Shown: positions 27,279 through 36,966, counted from the first letter of the stretch. The stretch is 64,000 bases of DNA from Helicobacter pullorum NCTC 12824 (GCF_017979475.1 NZ_JAERIT010000001.1:62001-126000); one strand, 5' to 3'. Program-made: numbers and translations. The notes: a model not told the origin generated them from the sequence alone.

Positions 27279-28688
27279 ATGTTTTTGAAAGCTTTTTTGA
27301 CTAATAGTAGTGGGATTTTGACTTCAAGAATCTTGGGGTTTATTAGAGATTTACTCACAGCTACAACTCTTGGTGCTGGGGTTTATAGCGATATTTTTTT
27401 TGTTGCTTTTAAGCTGCCTAATCTTTTTCGTAGAATCTTTGGGGAGGGTGCTTTTAATCAATCCTTTTTGCCGAGCTTTTTTCAAGCAAGGTTTAAAGGC
27501 GGGTTTGCATTAAAGATTTTATTAATATTTTGCGGAATCTTAGTGATTTTGTCTTTGCTTGTATGGATTTTTCAAATTGAAGTTACAAAGATACTAGCCT
27601 ATGGGTTTAGTGATGAAAATATCGCACTTGCAGCACCTTTGGTGGCGATTAATTTTTGGTATTTATTGCTGGTTTTTATTGTAACTTTTTTTGGAGCGAT
27701 GTTGCAATATAGGCGGAATTTCACTGCATGGGCGTATTCCCCCGCACTTTTGAATCTTGCGATGATTGTTGCTTTGCTTTTGGCACAAAATAGCGATGCT
27801 TATGAGAGTGTTTTGTTGCTTAGTTATGGTGTTTTAGCCGGTGGGGTGGCACAAATTTTGTTGCATTTTTATCCGATGTGGAGATTGGGTTTTTTTAAAT
27901 TGCTTTGTGTGGGCTTTAAAGAAATAAGAGCAAAAAAAGATTTGGTAAATGCGAGCGTAAAGTCCTTTGGCAAGCAGTTTTTCCCAGCTATGATTGGGAG
28001 TTCTAGCGCACAACTAGCTTCTTTTATTGATACGCTTTTGGCGTCATTTTTGGCAAGTGGGGCGATTTCTTATTTGTATTATGCAAATCGTATTTTTCAA
28101 CTTCCTTTGGCGATTTTTGCAATCGCAACCTCCACAGCGCTTTTTCCATTAGTGGCAAAATATCTCAAAGAAAAGCAAGAGCAAAAGGCTTTAAGGGAGC
28201 TTGTGCGTTCTTTTTGGCTTTTGTGTGTTTTGCTTGGGGCGTGCGTGATTGGTGGAATTTTGTTGCAAAAAGAGATTATTTGGCTTTTGTTTGAGCGGGG
28301 GCAGTTTGGGCGTGAAGATACTTTGCAGACAGCAGCGGTATTTAGTGCATATATGATAGGGCTTTTGCCCTTTGGGCTATCGCGTATTTTTTCTTTGTGG
28401 CTTTATTCGCAAAATAAACAGGCTTTGGCGGCAAAAATTACAGCCTTTTCTTTGGGGGTTGGGACGATTTTTTCTTTGGTTTTAATGCAGTTTTTGGGTG
28501 CGGTGGGATTGGCTTTGGCTGGGAGTATTAGCGGGTTTTTTGTATTTTTTCTAACCTTGCATTACTTTGGATGGAAGAGATTTTTGCAGATTTTAAACCA
28601 ACCTAGGTGGATTTTCTATACCTTTGTTTTTTTGGCTTTAGAATCTGCGTTGATTTGGCTGTTTAAGCAATATGTGTTTGCGCTTTAG
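27279..28688 (+). CDS. murJ: Lipid II flippase MurJ (MviN)
   Basis: A 469-residue polytopic protein with about 13-14 transmembrane segments. It opens MFLKAFLTNSSGILTSRILGFIRDLLTATTLGAG and contains FKLPNLFRRIFGEGAFNQSFLP, the most conserved MurJ segment. It flips lipid II across the inner membrane for peptidoglycan synthesis. It is transcribed divergently from the FapA-family gene across an 81-base AT-rich gap. Confidence 0.96.
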   Translation: MFLKAFLTNSSGILTSRILGFIRDLLTATTLGAGVYSDIFFVAFKLPNLFRRIFGEGAFNQSFLPSFFQARFKGGFALKILLIFCGILVILSLLVWIFQIEVTKILAYGFSDENIALAAPLVAINFWYLLLVFIVTFFGAMLQYRRNFTAWAYSPALLNLAMIVALLLAQNSDAYESVLLLSYGVLAGGVAQILLHFYPMWRLGFFKLLCVGFKEIRAKKDLVNASVKSFGKQFFPAMIGSSSAQLASFIDTLLASFLASGAISYLYYANRIFQLPLAIFAIATSTALFPLVAKYLKEKQEQKALRELVRSFWLLCVLLGACVIGGILLQKEIIWLLFERGQFGREDTLQTAAVFSAYMIGLLPFGLSRIFSLWLYSQNKQALAAKITAFSLGVGTIFSLVLMQFLGAVGLALAGSISGFFVFFLTLHYFGWKRFLQILNQPRWIFYTFVFLALESALIWLFKQYVFAL

Positions 28689-28795
28689 GAGACTTTGCTG
28701 GCAATAATGGTAATTTGAAATGGATGGTAAAAGATATCATCATTTTTGATTTTAATGGTTGCTTAAAATTATTTTTAGAGGTAAAACATTGCAGT

Positions 28796-30073
28796 TTAGA
28801 GGTTAAATCTTGTATAAAGTTCCAAGATTCTATCTTCAAGTAGCATTTTTTTATCAATTCTTGTGCCAATGTTTGAATCTTGTGAGTTTTGATAGTCTTT
28901 TATGGTTAGGTATTCTTTGAAGCTTAAATGGCACCTGCTTTGTTTGATAAAAGGAAAATGGTAGTTTGTTAGTTCTGCTTTGAAATGCCTTCTGCAAAAT
29001 TCAATAAAAAGGAATCTGTCTAGTATTTTATTATTTCTTTTGAAAAAACCCATAATAAAGGCTTCATAACTTCGATAATTGGGGAGCAATTTTATGTCTT
29101 CCTTGGTTGGAGGAGTGTAAAAGCGTTTTTTGCCAACTCTCTCGACGAATCCACAAGCAATATTGCAACACAGCTTTTGATCTCCAATGTCTAGTAGATA
29201 CCCATTTTTACCATTTTTTGCTATTAGAATGTCGGCATTTTTGACTTGTAGGTTGATTCTTGGATAATCTACCATATCCCATTTGTTTCTTGGCAAATAA
29301 AAACTCTTATAAAGCCTTTTGGCATCATAGATATGATCCACATCAATTTTAATAAACCATTCATTTTTGGGGATAAAGTTTAATATATAGTTATAATAGC
29401 TATAAAGTTTGTTTTCTTCTTTTGTGGGATTTTCTATAATGACTTTGTAAGGGTATTTGACGGGGATAAAGCTAGGGTATTGTTTGCAAAATTCTAAAAT
29501 AATCTCTTCACTTCCATCATCACAATCATTATATCCAATGACCCCTCGCTGGATTGCTGGGAGAATAGAATCTAAACTTGCCCTTAGTGTTTTTGCTTCA
29601 TTTTTTACACGCACATAAGCCCATGGATTTAAAGGGGATTTTGGATTTTTAGAATTTGAATCAAAATCAAAGAAGCCATAATGCCTCCTCCCCTTTCTCT
29701 CCTCCTGCATATCAATGTTTTGTTGCAAGAGATTGTAGAGATTTTCTAATTGATTAGAATGAATGAAATATTTTTTGGAAATTTGAGAATTGCTAGATAT
29801 TTTTGTTGTTTTTGTTAATGTTTTGTGTTTATCTTTGTTGTTTAAGAAATTTAAAGCCAAAAAATCGTCATTATCAAAATGGTTAATTTTTTCTATTGTC
29901 TGTTTGGGAATCTTTTTATCTGAATCGCCTGCATTGAAAATTAGAGTGCGTCTTTCTATAAAATTTCTTATTTTCTTGCGTTTTTGTTTGTCTTTTGTAA
30001 TTTGCACCCAAAGATGAGCAGTAAATCGCCTTGAGATGCCTAATAAAATATTCCAGTCTAAAAGTAATCTCAT
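28796..30073 (-). CDS. CgtA-like beta-1,4-N-acetylgalactosaminyltransferase (glycosyltransferase, LOS type)
   Basis: A 425-residue GT-A-fold glycosyltransferase. Residues about 130-275 closely resemble, from memory, Campylobacter jejuni CgtA, which adds GalNAc to sialylated lipooligosaccharide to make GM2/GD2-like ganglioside mimics. Shared landmarks are [47 protein letters not shown] and the metal-binding DxD in [12 protein letters not shown]. The N-terminus carries an extra Lys/Asn-rich stretch (about 70-115) of low complexity. Its ATG overlaps the radical-SAM gene stop by four bases. Specificity for GalNAc is inferred. Confidence 0.82.
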   Translation of the reverse strand: MRLLLDWNILLGISRRFTAHLWVQITKDKQKRKKIRNFIERRTLIFNAGDSDKKIPKQTIEKINHFDNDDFLALNFLNNKDKHKTLTKTTKISSNSQISKKYFIHSNQLENLYNLLQQNIDMQEERKGRRHYGFFDFDSNSKNPKSPLNPWAYVRVKNEAKTLRASLDSILPAIQRGVIGYNDCDDGSEEIILEFCKQYPSFIPVKYPYKVIIENPTKEENKLYSYYNYILNFIPKNEWFIKIDVDHIYDAKRLYKSFYLPRNKWDMVDYPRINLQVKNADILIAKNGKNGYLLDIGDQKLCCNIACGFVERVGKKRFYTPPTKEDIKLLPNYRSYEAFIMGFFKRNNKILDRFLFIEFCRRHFKAELTNYHFPFIKQSRCHLSFKEYLTIKDYQNSQDSNIGTRIDKKMLLEDRILELYTRFNL

Positions 30074-30996
30074 AAATTTCCTTTTGTGATAAAAAAATTT
30101 ATTCCATTTACATTGTTTATACTTACTTTTTTTTCTTGGTGCAGAATCTCTAGCCTATTTATGCTTTCTTTATTCCAAAGGCTTTCTATGTCTTCTTTGC
30201 TCATAGGACGCAAGGCGAGGGTTTTTAGGATTTCATCTTGACTTAGATTTAAATTTTCTTTTTTTGTGTTTGGGGTTCTTGTTGGTAGAAAGGTTGGGAT
30301 TTTAAAGTCTCTAAAAATTCTTGCAAAGATTTCTAATTGCTCTTGAGGGATTGGGGAAACCTTATAAGCAGGGGGTCTGTCAATGCTGCTAATATCTAGC
30401 CTTTTTAGCCTCATAGGCGCTAAGAATCTTGCCATTTTTTTTATTTCATCTAGGCTATCATTGATATTTTTGACAAAAAGAATTTCTGCATAAAGTTCCC
30501 CGCTAAAGTCCGCACTAAATTGGTAGATTCCTTGCAAAATTTGCTCCAAAGAAATATTTTTTGTGGGTCTATCGATTTTTTTAAACACTTCTGGTGAAAT
30601 AGCATCCAATGAAAATTTTACCTTATCAAAAAGCAAACAAGCCCTAGAAACACTTAAATCCCACAAAAGTGAGCCATTGGTTAGAAGCAAAGTTTGCACT
30701 CCGCCTTTAATGTCCTCTAAACGCAACATCAATTCGTATAAATAAGGATAAAGGGTGGGTTCTCCATTGGCGGTAATTGTGAGAGATTGGATATTTTTAA
30801 ATTGTTTTAGCCCTTTTTTGATTGCCTCTAAAATCTCTTCAACCTCTAAAATCTCTTGCATAGAATCTTGTGCTTTCTTGCCTTTTAATTCACAATACAA
30901 GCAATCATAATTGCATTGTTTGGTTTTGGGGGATAAGTCTATCCCTAGAGATTCGCCAAACCTTCTTGATTGTACCGGTCCAAAAATAATATCCAT
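30070..30996 (-). CDS. Radical SAM protein (COG0731-like)
   Basis: A 308-residue radical-SAM enzyme with the cluster motif [12 protein letters not shown] near residue 28 (CxxxCxxC), the SAM-binding [18 protein letters not shown], and a C-terminal extension. It resembles the COG0731 group (related to wyosine-type tRNA enzymes) found as a single copy in Campylobacterota, where its substrate is unknown. It is translationally coupled to the downstream glycosyltransferase. ATG preceded by AGAGAGT, a weak ribosome site. Confidence 0.85.
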   Translation of the reverse strand: MDIIFGPVQSRRFGESLGIDLSPKTKQCNYDCLYCELKGKKAQDSMQEILEVEEILEAIKKGLKQFKNIQSLTITANGEPTLYPYLYELMLRLEDIKGGVQTLLLTNGSLLWDLSVSRACLLFDKVKFSLDAISPEVFKKIDRPTKNISLEQILQGIYQFSADFSGELYAEILFVKNINDSLDEIKKMARFLAPMRLKRLDISSIDRPPAYKVSPIPQEQLEIFARIFRDFKIPTFLPTRTPNTKKENLNLSQDEILKTLALRPMSKEDIESLWNKESINRLEILHQEKKVSINNVNGINFFITKGNL

Positions 30997-31196
30997 TGAT
31001 TACTCTCTTAAAGTTTCATTTTGAAAATCCTAAAAGTTTTGGGATTATAGCACATTTTAATGCTGCAAAATTGGGCAAAATTTTTCTATTTTTTCGTTGG
31101 CTTTGCTAAAAATTGCGTAAAAAATGATTTTTAAAGATTAGTTTTAGCAGGTTTTCTATATACTCTAAAGTTTAATTCAATTTTAAGGAGATAAAT

Positions 31197-31481
31197 ATGT
31201 CTGTTAAAATTACTGATATTTGCATCGCCTGTGGTGCTTGCATTGATGAATGTCCAGTTGAAGCAATTGTAGATGATGATGATAATCCAAACAATGATGG
31301 TTGCTACTTTGTTTATAACAATAAATGCGTAGAATGCGTAGGACATAATGATGAACCTGCCTGTGCTTCTGCCTGTCCAACTGATGGCTGTATCGTGTGG
31401 GATGAGGTTGTAGGCTCTCAACCACATAGAGAAGATATTGGAGAAGATAAAAGATCTGCTCACACTCCAGTTGTTGAGTAA
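31197..31481 (+). CDS. fdxA: 2[4Fe-4S] ferredoxin
   Basis: A 94-residue bacterial ferredoxin. Cluster I is CIACGACIDECPVEAI. Cluster II has the spaced form CVECVGHNDEPACASACP (C-x2-C-x8-C-x3-C), as in Allochromatium and Campylobacterota ferredoxins. The C-terminal tail is acidic. It likely accepts electrons from pyruvate or 2-oxoglutarate:acceptor oxidoreductases. AAGGAG precedes the ATG. A 200-base upstream gap (30997-31196) contains TATACT at about 40 bases upstream, a plausible -10. Confidence 0.95.
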   Translation: MSVKITDICIACGACIDECPVEAIVDDDDNPNNDGCYFVYNNKCVECVGHNDEPACASACPTDGCIVWDEVVGSQPHREDIGEDKRSAHTPVVE

Positions 31482-31499
31482 CTAGCCTTTTTGGCTAGT
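31481..31499. terminator. Hairpin after fdxA
   Basis: A perfect 7-base stem (ACTAGCC / GGCTAGT) with a TTTTT loop begins on the last base of the fdxA stop. It lies between convergent fdxA and rarA. There is no strong T-run after it on either strand, so it is a weak intrinsic terminator or an mRNA 3' stabiliser. Confidence 0.45.
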
Positions 31500-31519
31500 G
31501 CCAAATTTGATTTTCAAGC

Positions 31520-32686
31520 TTATATTTTCTTCTTGATTTTATCTAACCATTCTTTTAATGTTTTTTCAAATCCCTTAGGAAGCCATTTAACAAATTCTAA
31601 TTTTTTGGGTAAATAGCTTTGTTCTACCCAACCTCCAAAATCGTGGGGATATAGATAGTCTTTGTGGAATTGTTGAATATGTTTTGGGATAGGCTCATTG
31701 GGGTGGGCTTTTATGTAATCTAAAGCAGCATTGATGGCTTCATAGGAAGTGTTTGATTTGGGTGAAGCACTTAGGTAAATAACGCACTGGCTTAAAATGA
31801 TTCTAGCTTCTGGATAGCCGATTTTAGCAACGCTTTGCATAGTGGAGGTGGCAAGATTCAAAGCATTTGGATTTGCATTGCCTATATCTTCGCTAGCCAA
31901 AATCACTAATCGTCTTGCAATAAATTCTGGATTCTCGCCGCCTTCAATTAATCTTGCAAGATAATAAATAGCCGCATTTTCATCACTTCCTCGTATGCTT
32001 TTAATCATCGCAGAAATAAGATTATAGTGTGTATTAGAATCATTTGTGCCACTATTGAGTGAATGGGTGCGGAAGTTTTTAAGAAGTTCAATGCTTAAAG
32101 GCTTGTTGCTACTTAATGCACAATCTAAGAGGTTTAGCATTGCCCTTGCATCTCCCCCGCTAGTGCTAATGAGAAATTCTCTAATTTCATCTTTTAAATC
32201 ATATTCTTTTAAGATTTCTGCTAATTCTTCTTGTTTTAGTAAGTGAAATTCAAAAACAAAAGAGCGTGAGCGAATTGCATTAGTGAGTGCAAAAAAGGGA
32301 TTTTCTGTCGAAGCTCCCAAAATCAAGGCTTGATGATTTTCCATAATGGGTAGCAATAATTCTTGTTGTGCTTTGTTTAGGCGATGCACTTCATCAATAA
32401 AAATCAAAGGTTTTTGGAGTGTGTTTTGGTGGTTTTTTAAAATATTGCGTAAATCCTCACTTTTAAAGCTTGTGGCATTAAGATTATAAAAAGGGTATCC
32501 AAGCTCATTAGCAATCAAAGTTGCTGCGGTTGTTTTGCCACTTCCAGGGGGTCCAAAGAAAAAACTATGAGGAATTTTTCCGCTTTTTAGAAGTTGCATA
32601 AAAGGGGCATTTTCTCCAAAAATGTGCTTTTGTCCAATGAATTGTTGGAAATTTTTAGGTCTTTTATTGTATGCTAAATCTTTCAT
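31520..32686 (-). CDS. rarA: Replication-associated recombination protein RarA (MgsA)
   Basis: A 388-residue AAA+ clamp-loader-like ATPase. The N-terminus has RPKNFQQFIGQKHIFGENAP, Walker A is GPPGSGKTTAATLIA, and Walker B is LIFIDEVHRLNKAQQELLLPIME. Sensor 1 is GASTENPFFALTNAIRSR, and the C-terminal tetramerisation/MgsA domain has RLVILASEDIGNANPNAL. It acts at stalled replication forks and pairs with the single-strand-binding protein. Confidence 0.94.
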   Translation of the reverse strand: MKDLAYNKRPKNFQQFIGQKHIFGENAPFMQLLKSGKIPHSFFFGPPGSGKTTAATLIANELGYPFYNLNATSFKSEDLRNILKNHQNTLQKPLIFIDEVHRLNKAQQELLLPIMENHQALILGASTENPFFALTNAIRSRSFVFEFHLLKQEELAEILKEYDLKDEIREFLISTSGGDARAMLNLLDCALSSNKPLSIELLKNFRTHSLNSGTNDSNTHYNLISAMIKSIRGSDENAAIYYLARLIEGGENPEFIARRLVILASEDIGNANPNALNLATSTMQSVAKIGYPEARIILSQCVIYLSASPKSNTSYEAINAALDYIKAHPNEPIPKHIQQFHKDYLYPHDFGGWVEQSYLPKKLEFVKWLPKGFEKTLKEWLDKIKKKI

Positions 32687-32714
32687 TTACTTTCTTTGCT
32701 GTGAGGGATTTGAT

Positions 32715-32804
32715 ATGGCACGATTTGCTCCTATTATTTTGGCATTGTTTGCAGCTTTTATGGTTTTATTTATGATGTATGGGGTTGGGAATCCCATTTT
32801 TTAG
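32715..32804 (+). CDS. Possible 29-residue single-span membrane protein
   Basis: ATG 32715 to TAG 32804 encodes 29 residues, MARFAPIILALFAAFMVLFM then MYGVGNPIF. It is almost entirely one hydrophobic helix with a positive N-terminus. An AGGGA ribosome site lies 7 bases upstream. It begins 28 bases upstream of rarA on the opposite strand and overlaps the last 39 bases of the LOG-family gene in antisense. No family is known to me. It may be a chance ORF. Confidence 0.45.
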   Translation: MARFAPIILALFAAFMVLFMMYGVGNPIF

Positions 32805-33404
32805 AATCTTTAAAACTTCTTTTGGAGAATCTGCAAGACTTAGCAGGGCTAATTCTTGTTTGGTGATGAGATTTTCTTTTAGCATTTGTTTTTTTAGCCA
32901 CTTAATAAAGCCTCTCCAATATTCTTTTCCATATAAAATAATAGGAATCTTTTTGTGCTTTCCTGTGGCAATTTGCACCAAAACTTCACTTAACTCATCA
33001 AGCGTCCCAAATCCCCCTATTGCAACAATAAAAGCCGTAGAATTGTGATTGAAAACTAATTTACGACTAAAAAAGTTTTGAAATTTTAGTGGAATTTCTA
33101 CATAGGGATTCATTTCTTGTTCGTGGGGGAGTTGGATATTTAATCCAATAGAGACAATGTTTGGGTTTTTGCTTTTGGCTTTGAATGCTCCAAAATTAGC
33201 AGCTTCCATAATTCCCGGTCCTCCGCCCGTCATAATAGAATATCCTTCTTTTGCGAGTTCATAGGCTAGTTTTTGGATTTTTTTATAATTTTTATTTTCT
33301 TTTGAGATTCGTGCGCCCCCAAAGATAGTTACAACATTTTGGTATTGGTTTAAGATTTTGAAGCTCTCGGTAATTTCTTCGTAATCTTTTAGGATTTTTT
33401 TCAT
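32766..33404 (-). CDS. LOG-family protein (TIGR00730, putative nucleotide phosphoribohydrolase)
   Basis: A 212-residue Rossmann-fold protein with TIFGGARISKENKNY, the phosphate loop MTGGGPGIMEAANFGAF and the LOG motif GGFGTLDELSEVLVQ. Members release the base from nucleoside 5'-monophosphates; the bacterial physiological substrate is uncertain. Its ATG overlaps the stop of the upstream cytochrome c gene by one base. Confidence 0.92.
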   Translation of the reverse strand: MKKILKDYEEITESFKILNQYQNVVTIFGGARISKENKNYKKIQKLAYELAKEGYSIMTGGGPGIMEAANFGAFKAKSKNPNIVSIGLNIQLPHEQEMNPYVEIPLKFQNFFSRKLVFNHNSTAFIVAIGGFGTLDELSEVLVQIATGKHKKIPIILYGKEYWRGFIKWLKKQMLKENLITKQELALLSLADSPKEVLKILKNGIPNPIHHK

Positions 33405-33754
33405 TAGGGTTCCTTATGGTTTTTTGTATTTTTGGATTCTAGGTATTTATAGATTGCTTGAATCTCGCTTTGTGTGAGATAATATTTTGGCATTACTTTT
33501 GTGGGTTCTTGTAGGGCTTGAAGAAACTTTTTGAAAGATAGATTATTGATTTGAGGACCTTTTAATCTTTTTTCTTTTTGTTTGTGAGAATAATCTGCAA
33601 TAAGTTTTCCTTCCCCTCTTTCTCCATGGCAATTTACACAACCAATTCCCCTAGGGTTTTCATAAAGCATTTGCCCATATTCAATAGGCGTGATAAAGCT
33701 GTCTTCACCATAGAGATTGATGAATATAATGCAAATTAAAATAACTCTGTGCAA
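33404..33754 (-). CDS. Small periplasmic c-type cytochrome
   Basis: A 116-residue monohaem class I cytochrome c. A Sec signal (MHRVILICIIFINLYG) is followed by the haem-binding site GCVNCHGERGEGK and a distal methionine in TKVMPKYYLTQSEIQAIYKYL. It would carry electrons in the periplasm; its reductant is not evident from its neighbours. It is translationally coupled to the LOG-family gene. Confidence 0.88.
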   Translation of the reverse strand: MHRVILICIIFINLYGEDSFITPIEYGQMLYENPRGIGCVNCHGERGEGKLIADYSHKQKEKRLKGPQINNLSFKKFLQALQEPTKVMPKYYLTQSEIQAIYKYLESKNTKNHKEP

Positions 33755-33847
33755 TCTTAATTAACCTCGCTTAAAAACAACTAGAGTTTAAAGTATTAAA
33801 AAAACTTTTTTTATTATAATATCACAATAACTTTTTAAAGGGCATTA

Positions 33848-34708
33848 ATGCAGATTTTAGATGGAAAGTCATTAGCTTTAGAGATTCAAGAGCAAATTAA
33901 GCAAGAAGTTCAAATGCTAAACCAACGAAAAATTACTCCGGGGTTGGCAGTTATTTTGGTGGGAAACGATCCTGCTTCACAAAGCTATGTTAATATGAAA
34001 GCTAAGGCATGCAGTCAAACGGGGATTTATTCTACCACGCACGAAATGCCAGAGAGTATCACGCAAGATGCGCTTTTGCAAACTATTTTGATGCTTAATC
34101 AAAATCCAAATATCGATGGTATTTTGGTGCAACTCCCTCTACCAAAACATATTGATGCAACTTCTGTGTTGGAGGCTATCTCTCCAAAGAAAGATGTTGA
34201 TGGTTTTCATCCTTTTAATATGGGAAGAATCTTTTGCAATCTTGAGGGGTTTATCCCTGCAACGCCTATGGGTGTAATCACGCTTTTAAAGCATTATCAA
34301 ATTCCAATCAAAGGTAAAAATGTCGTGATTGTGGGTGCAAGCAATATTGTTGGCAAACCACTTGGAGCGTTATTTTTAAACGAAAATGCCACCATTACGC
34401 TTTGCCATATTTACACCCAAAACCTTATAGAGCATACCAAAAAGGCAGATATTTTGTGTGTAGGTGTGGGCAAACCAAATCTCATTACCAAAGATATGGT
34501 AAAAGAAGGTGCGGTGGTTGTGGATATTGGAATTACTCGCCTAGATAATGGCAGAATCGTAGGGGATGTAGATTATGAAAATGTTGCCCCTCTTTGTAGC
34601 TATATCACTCCTGTTCCTGGTGGAGTAGGTCCCATGACAATTGCATCGTTATTGCAAAACACTATTAAAGCGGCAAAATTAAGGGCAGAAATACAAGGAA
34701 AAGAATGA
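33848..34708 (+). CDS. folD: Bifunctional methylenetetrahydrofolate dehydrogenase/cyclohydrolase FolD
   Basis: A 286-residue FolD. It has GLAVILVGNDPASQSYVNMK (substrate Lys/Tyr region), DGILVQLPLPKHID, PATPMGVITLL, the NADP site VVIVGASNIVGKPLG and the C-terminal PVPGGVGPMTIASLLQNT. It interconverts 5,10-methylene- and 10-formyl-tetrahydrofolate. It is the first gene of the conserved folD-lepB-M50-rpiB-apt run. Confidence 0.97.
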   Translation: MQILDGKSLALEIQEQIKQEVQMLNQRKITPGLAVILVGNDPASQSYVNMKAKACSQTGIYSTTHEMPESITQDALLQTILMLNQNPNIDGILVQLPLPKHIDATSVLEAISPKKDVDGFHPFNMGRIFCNLEGFIPATPMGVITLLKHYQIPIKGKNVVIVGASNIVGKPLGALFLNENATITLCHIYTQNLIEHTKKADILCVGVGKPNLITKDMVKEGAVVVDIGITRLDNGRIVGDVDYENVAPLCSYITPVPGGVGPMTIASLLQNTIKAAKLRAEIQGKE

Positions 34709-35496
34709 AGATTTTAAGTAAAATTTATAATTTTATCAATAGTTGGGTTGGCACAATTATTATTGTTTTGGCTATTATTTTTTTTATTGCACAAGCTTTT
34801 GTGATTCCCAGTGGAAGTATGTTAAATACAATGTTGATTGGGGATAATTTATTTGTCAAAAAATATGCCTATGGAATCCCTACACCCACTATTCCTTGGA
34901 TTGAATTTAAGGTTTTGCCAGATTTTAATAATAATGGGCATTTAATTGAGGGCGAGCGACCAAAGAGAGGCGATATTGTGGTATTTCGCTATCCGCTAGA
35001 GCCCAAAATCCATTTTGTCAAACGCAATGTTGCCATAGGTGGCGATGAAGTGCTTTATACCAAAGAGGGGCTTTGGGTGCATTTCAAAGAAGAAAATCCA
35101 TATAGCCAAAATCCTACCAAAACATTGCAGTTTGGAGGCAAAACCTTTATTTATGATCCTTATGCGACAAAGCATCCCGGAGTTCATTATCAAAAGAGTG
35201 ATATTGATTCTTTTGTGCTTTTGCAAAATACTCCTAATATTGCTATGAAGCCTGTGTATTTAGAAAATGGGGAATTGGCATTTTATGCCAAAATTGCTGA
35301 AGATGAATTTTTTATGATGGGGGATAATCGCAACAATTCAAGTGATTCAAGATTCTGGGGAAGTGTGCATTATAGATATGTGATTGGTAAGCCTTGGTTT
35401 GTTTATTTTAGCTGGGATGATGATTTTAATATTCGCTGGGAGAGAATGGGTAAGAGCATTGAATCTTTAGAGGATAAAATGAGAGAGAAGTTGTAA
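34705..35496 (+). CDS. lepB: Signal peptidase I LepB
   Basis: A 263-residue inner-membrane peptidase with one N-terminal helix (about 13-32). The catalytic serine is in VIPSGSMLNTM (Ser38), the general-base lysine is in PKIHFVKRNVAIGGDEV, and the C-terminal box is FFMMGDNRNNSSDSRFWG. It removes Sec and Tat leaders from exported proteins, which would include the Tat enzymes at 45-53 kb. Its ATGA start overlaps the folD stop. Confidence 0.96.
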   Translation: MKILSKIYNFINSWVGTIIIVLAIIFFIAQAFVIPSGSMLNTMLIGDNLFVKKYAYGIPTPTIPWIEFKVLPDFNNNGHLIEGERPKRGDIVVFRYPLEPKIHFVKRNVAIGGDEVLYTKEGLWVHFKEENPYSQNPTKTLQFGGKTFIYDPYATKHPGVHYQKSDIDSFVLLQNTPNIAMKPVYLENGELAFYAKIAEDEFFMMGDNRNNSSDSRFWGSVHYRYVIGKPWFVYFSWDDDFNIRWERMGKSIESLEDKMREKL

Positions 35497-36182
35497 TGTC
35501 TGAATTGTCTTTGGCGTATAAAATCCCATTAATGGTAGTAGCACTTCTTATTGCTATTATTGGGCATGAAATTATGCATGGGTATGTCGCTTATCGTTAT
35601 GGAGATAGCACAGCAAAGGATTCTGGAAGGCTTAGTTTAAATCCTATTGTCCATATTGATTTGATTGGTTCTATTCTTGTCCCTGCTACTTTGTTTTTGG
35701 CAAATGCACCTTTCTTGTTTGGTTGGGCTAAACCCGTGCCTGTAAGAATGGATAGAGTGATTTATAATGGTGGATATTTCGCAGCTTTTTTGGTATCTTT
35801 GGCTGGGATTGGTTATAACTTGGTATTGGCAATCTTGGCAAGTTTGTTGCTTTATGGATTAAATGGGGGAATCTTAAGCGGTGTTTTTGGATACTTTGAA
35901 AATCCACAATTTTTATTTATTTTAGTTATTTTTTTCTTTTTGCAGCTTATAATTTATAATGTAATTTTGGCAATTTTTAATCTTTTGCCCATACCGCCTT
36001 TAGATGGTTCAAATGCTTTGGCATATTTGGGATTGATGTTTAAAAATGATTTTTTTGCAAGGGCATTCAACAAAATTCATCCGGTAGTTGGAATGGTGGT
36101 TTTGATTTTGATTTTGAGCACCCCGCTTTCGGTTATTTTATCAGCACCTGTGGATTTTGTTTTGCAATGGCTTTTATCATAG
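35496..36182 (+). CDS. M50 family site-2-type membrane metalloprotease
   Basis: A 228-residue polytopic protease with the zinc motif GHEIMHGYVAY (HExxH) in the first helix and the third-ligand motif NLLPIPPLDGSNALAYLG. This short form lacks PDZ domains, as in the rhomboid-adjacent M50B family of Campylobacterota. The substrate is unknown. TAATG overlap with lepB. Confidence 0.9.
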   Translation: MSELSLAYKIPLMVVALLIAIIGHEIMHGYVAYRYGDSTAKDSGRLSLNPIVHIDLIGSILVPATLFLANAPFLFGWAKPVPVRMDRVIYNGGYFAAFLVSLAGIGYNLVLAILASLLLYGLNGGILSGVFGYFENPQFLFILVIFFFLQLIIYNVILAIFNLLPIPPLDGSNALAYLGLMFKNDFFARAFNKIHPVVGMVVLILILSTPLSVILSAPVDFVLQWLLS

Positions 36183-36191
36183 GAGGATATA

Positions 36192-36617
36192 ATGAAAATT
36201 TTTGTTGCAAGTGATCATGCGGGTTTTGAGCTTAAAGAGAGTGTGGCAGAGATTTTGAAGTCAATGGGGCATCAAGTGGTTAATTTGGGACCTTATGATA
36301 ATAATCGCGTGGATTATCCTGATTTTGCTAATTTGCTTTGTGGTGAAGTTTTGAAAGAAGAGGGGAGCTTGGGAGTTTTGGTTTGTGGAAGCGGGATTGG
36401 AATGAGTATTGCTGCTAATCGCCATAAAGGGATTCGAGCTGCACTTTGTAATGAGCCTTATGGAGCAATGATGGCAAGGGCGCACAATGATGCCAATGTG
36501 CTTTGTCTTGGGGCTAGGGTGATTGGCATTGGAATGGCAGAAATAATTTTGCAAAGTTTTATTTCAGGGAAGTTTGAAGGTGGAAGGCACGCTATTAGAG
36601 TAGAAAAGTTACAATAA
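36192..36617 (+). CDS. rpiB: Ribose 5-phosphate isomerase B RpiB
   Basis: A 141-residue RpiB/LacAB-family isomerase: VASDHAGFELKESV at the N-terminus, the active-site cysteine in VLVCGSGIGMSIAANRHKGIRAALC and the catalytic His in ARAHNDANVLCLGAR. It interconverts ribose 5-phosphate and ribulose 5-phosphate. AGGAGG precedes the ATG. Confidence 0.96.
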   Translation: MKIFVASDHAGFELKESVAEILKSMGHQVVNLGPYDNNRVDYPDFANLLCGEVLKEEGSLGVLVCGSGIGMSIAANRHKGIRAALCNEPYGAMMARAHNDANVLCLGARVIGIGMAEIILQSFISGKFEGGRHAIRVEKLQ

Positions 36618-36627
36618 GGATAGATTT

Positions 36628-36966
36628 ATGGCTCAATTTGCACAATGGTTGTTTTTGACAGCATTTATTTTGTTTGTTTTATTTATGATAGTGAAAACTT
36701 TTTTTTATAAAAGTGTTGCGCAAAAGGAAGAGAAAAATAGTGCAGTGATGAAGCTAACTCTACAAGAGGCAGAGATTCTTATACGAAAACATCAATTGCA
36801 GCTCCAAAGGGCTTTGGGAAATATTGATATTTTAACTGATGAAATTACGGCATTGAGGAATGAAGTCAAAACTTTAAAGCAAAGAAACTCGCAATATCGC
36901 GTGGAAACTGAAAAATACAAAAGTAAAATCAAAGATTTAGAGCAAAAAATAGAAGCTTTACTCTAA
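36628..36966 (+). CDS. Membrane-anchored coiled-coil protein, function unknown
   Basis: A 112-residue protein: one N-terminal transmembrane helix (about 5-28) followed by a long coiled coil (about 40-112, with leucines at heptad spacing). A homologue occupies the same place between rpiB and apt in other Helicobacter genomes, as far as I recall. No enzyme motif. It could act as a membrane scaffold. Confidence 0.75.
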   Translation: MAQFAQWLFLTAFILFVLFMIVKTFFYKSVAQKEEKNSAVMKLTLQEAEILIRKHQLQLQRALGNIDILTDEITALRNEVKTLKQRNSQYRVETEKYKSKIKDLEQKIEALL

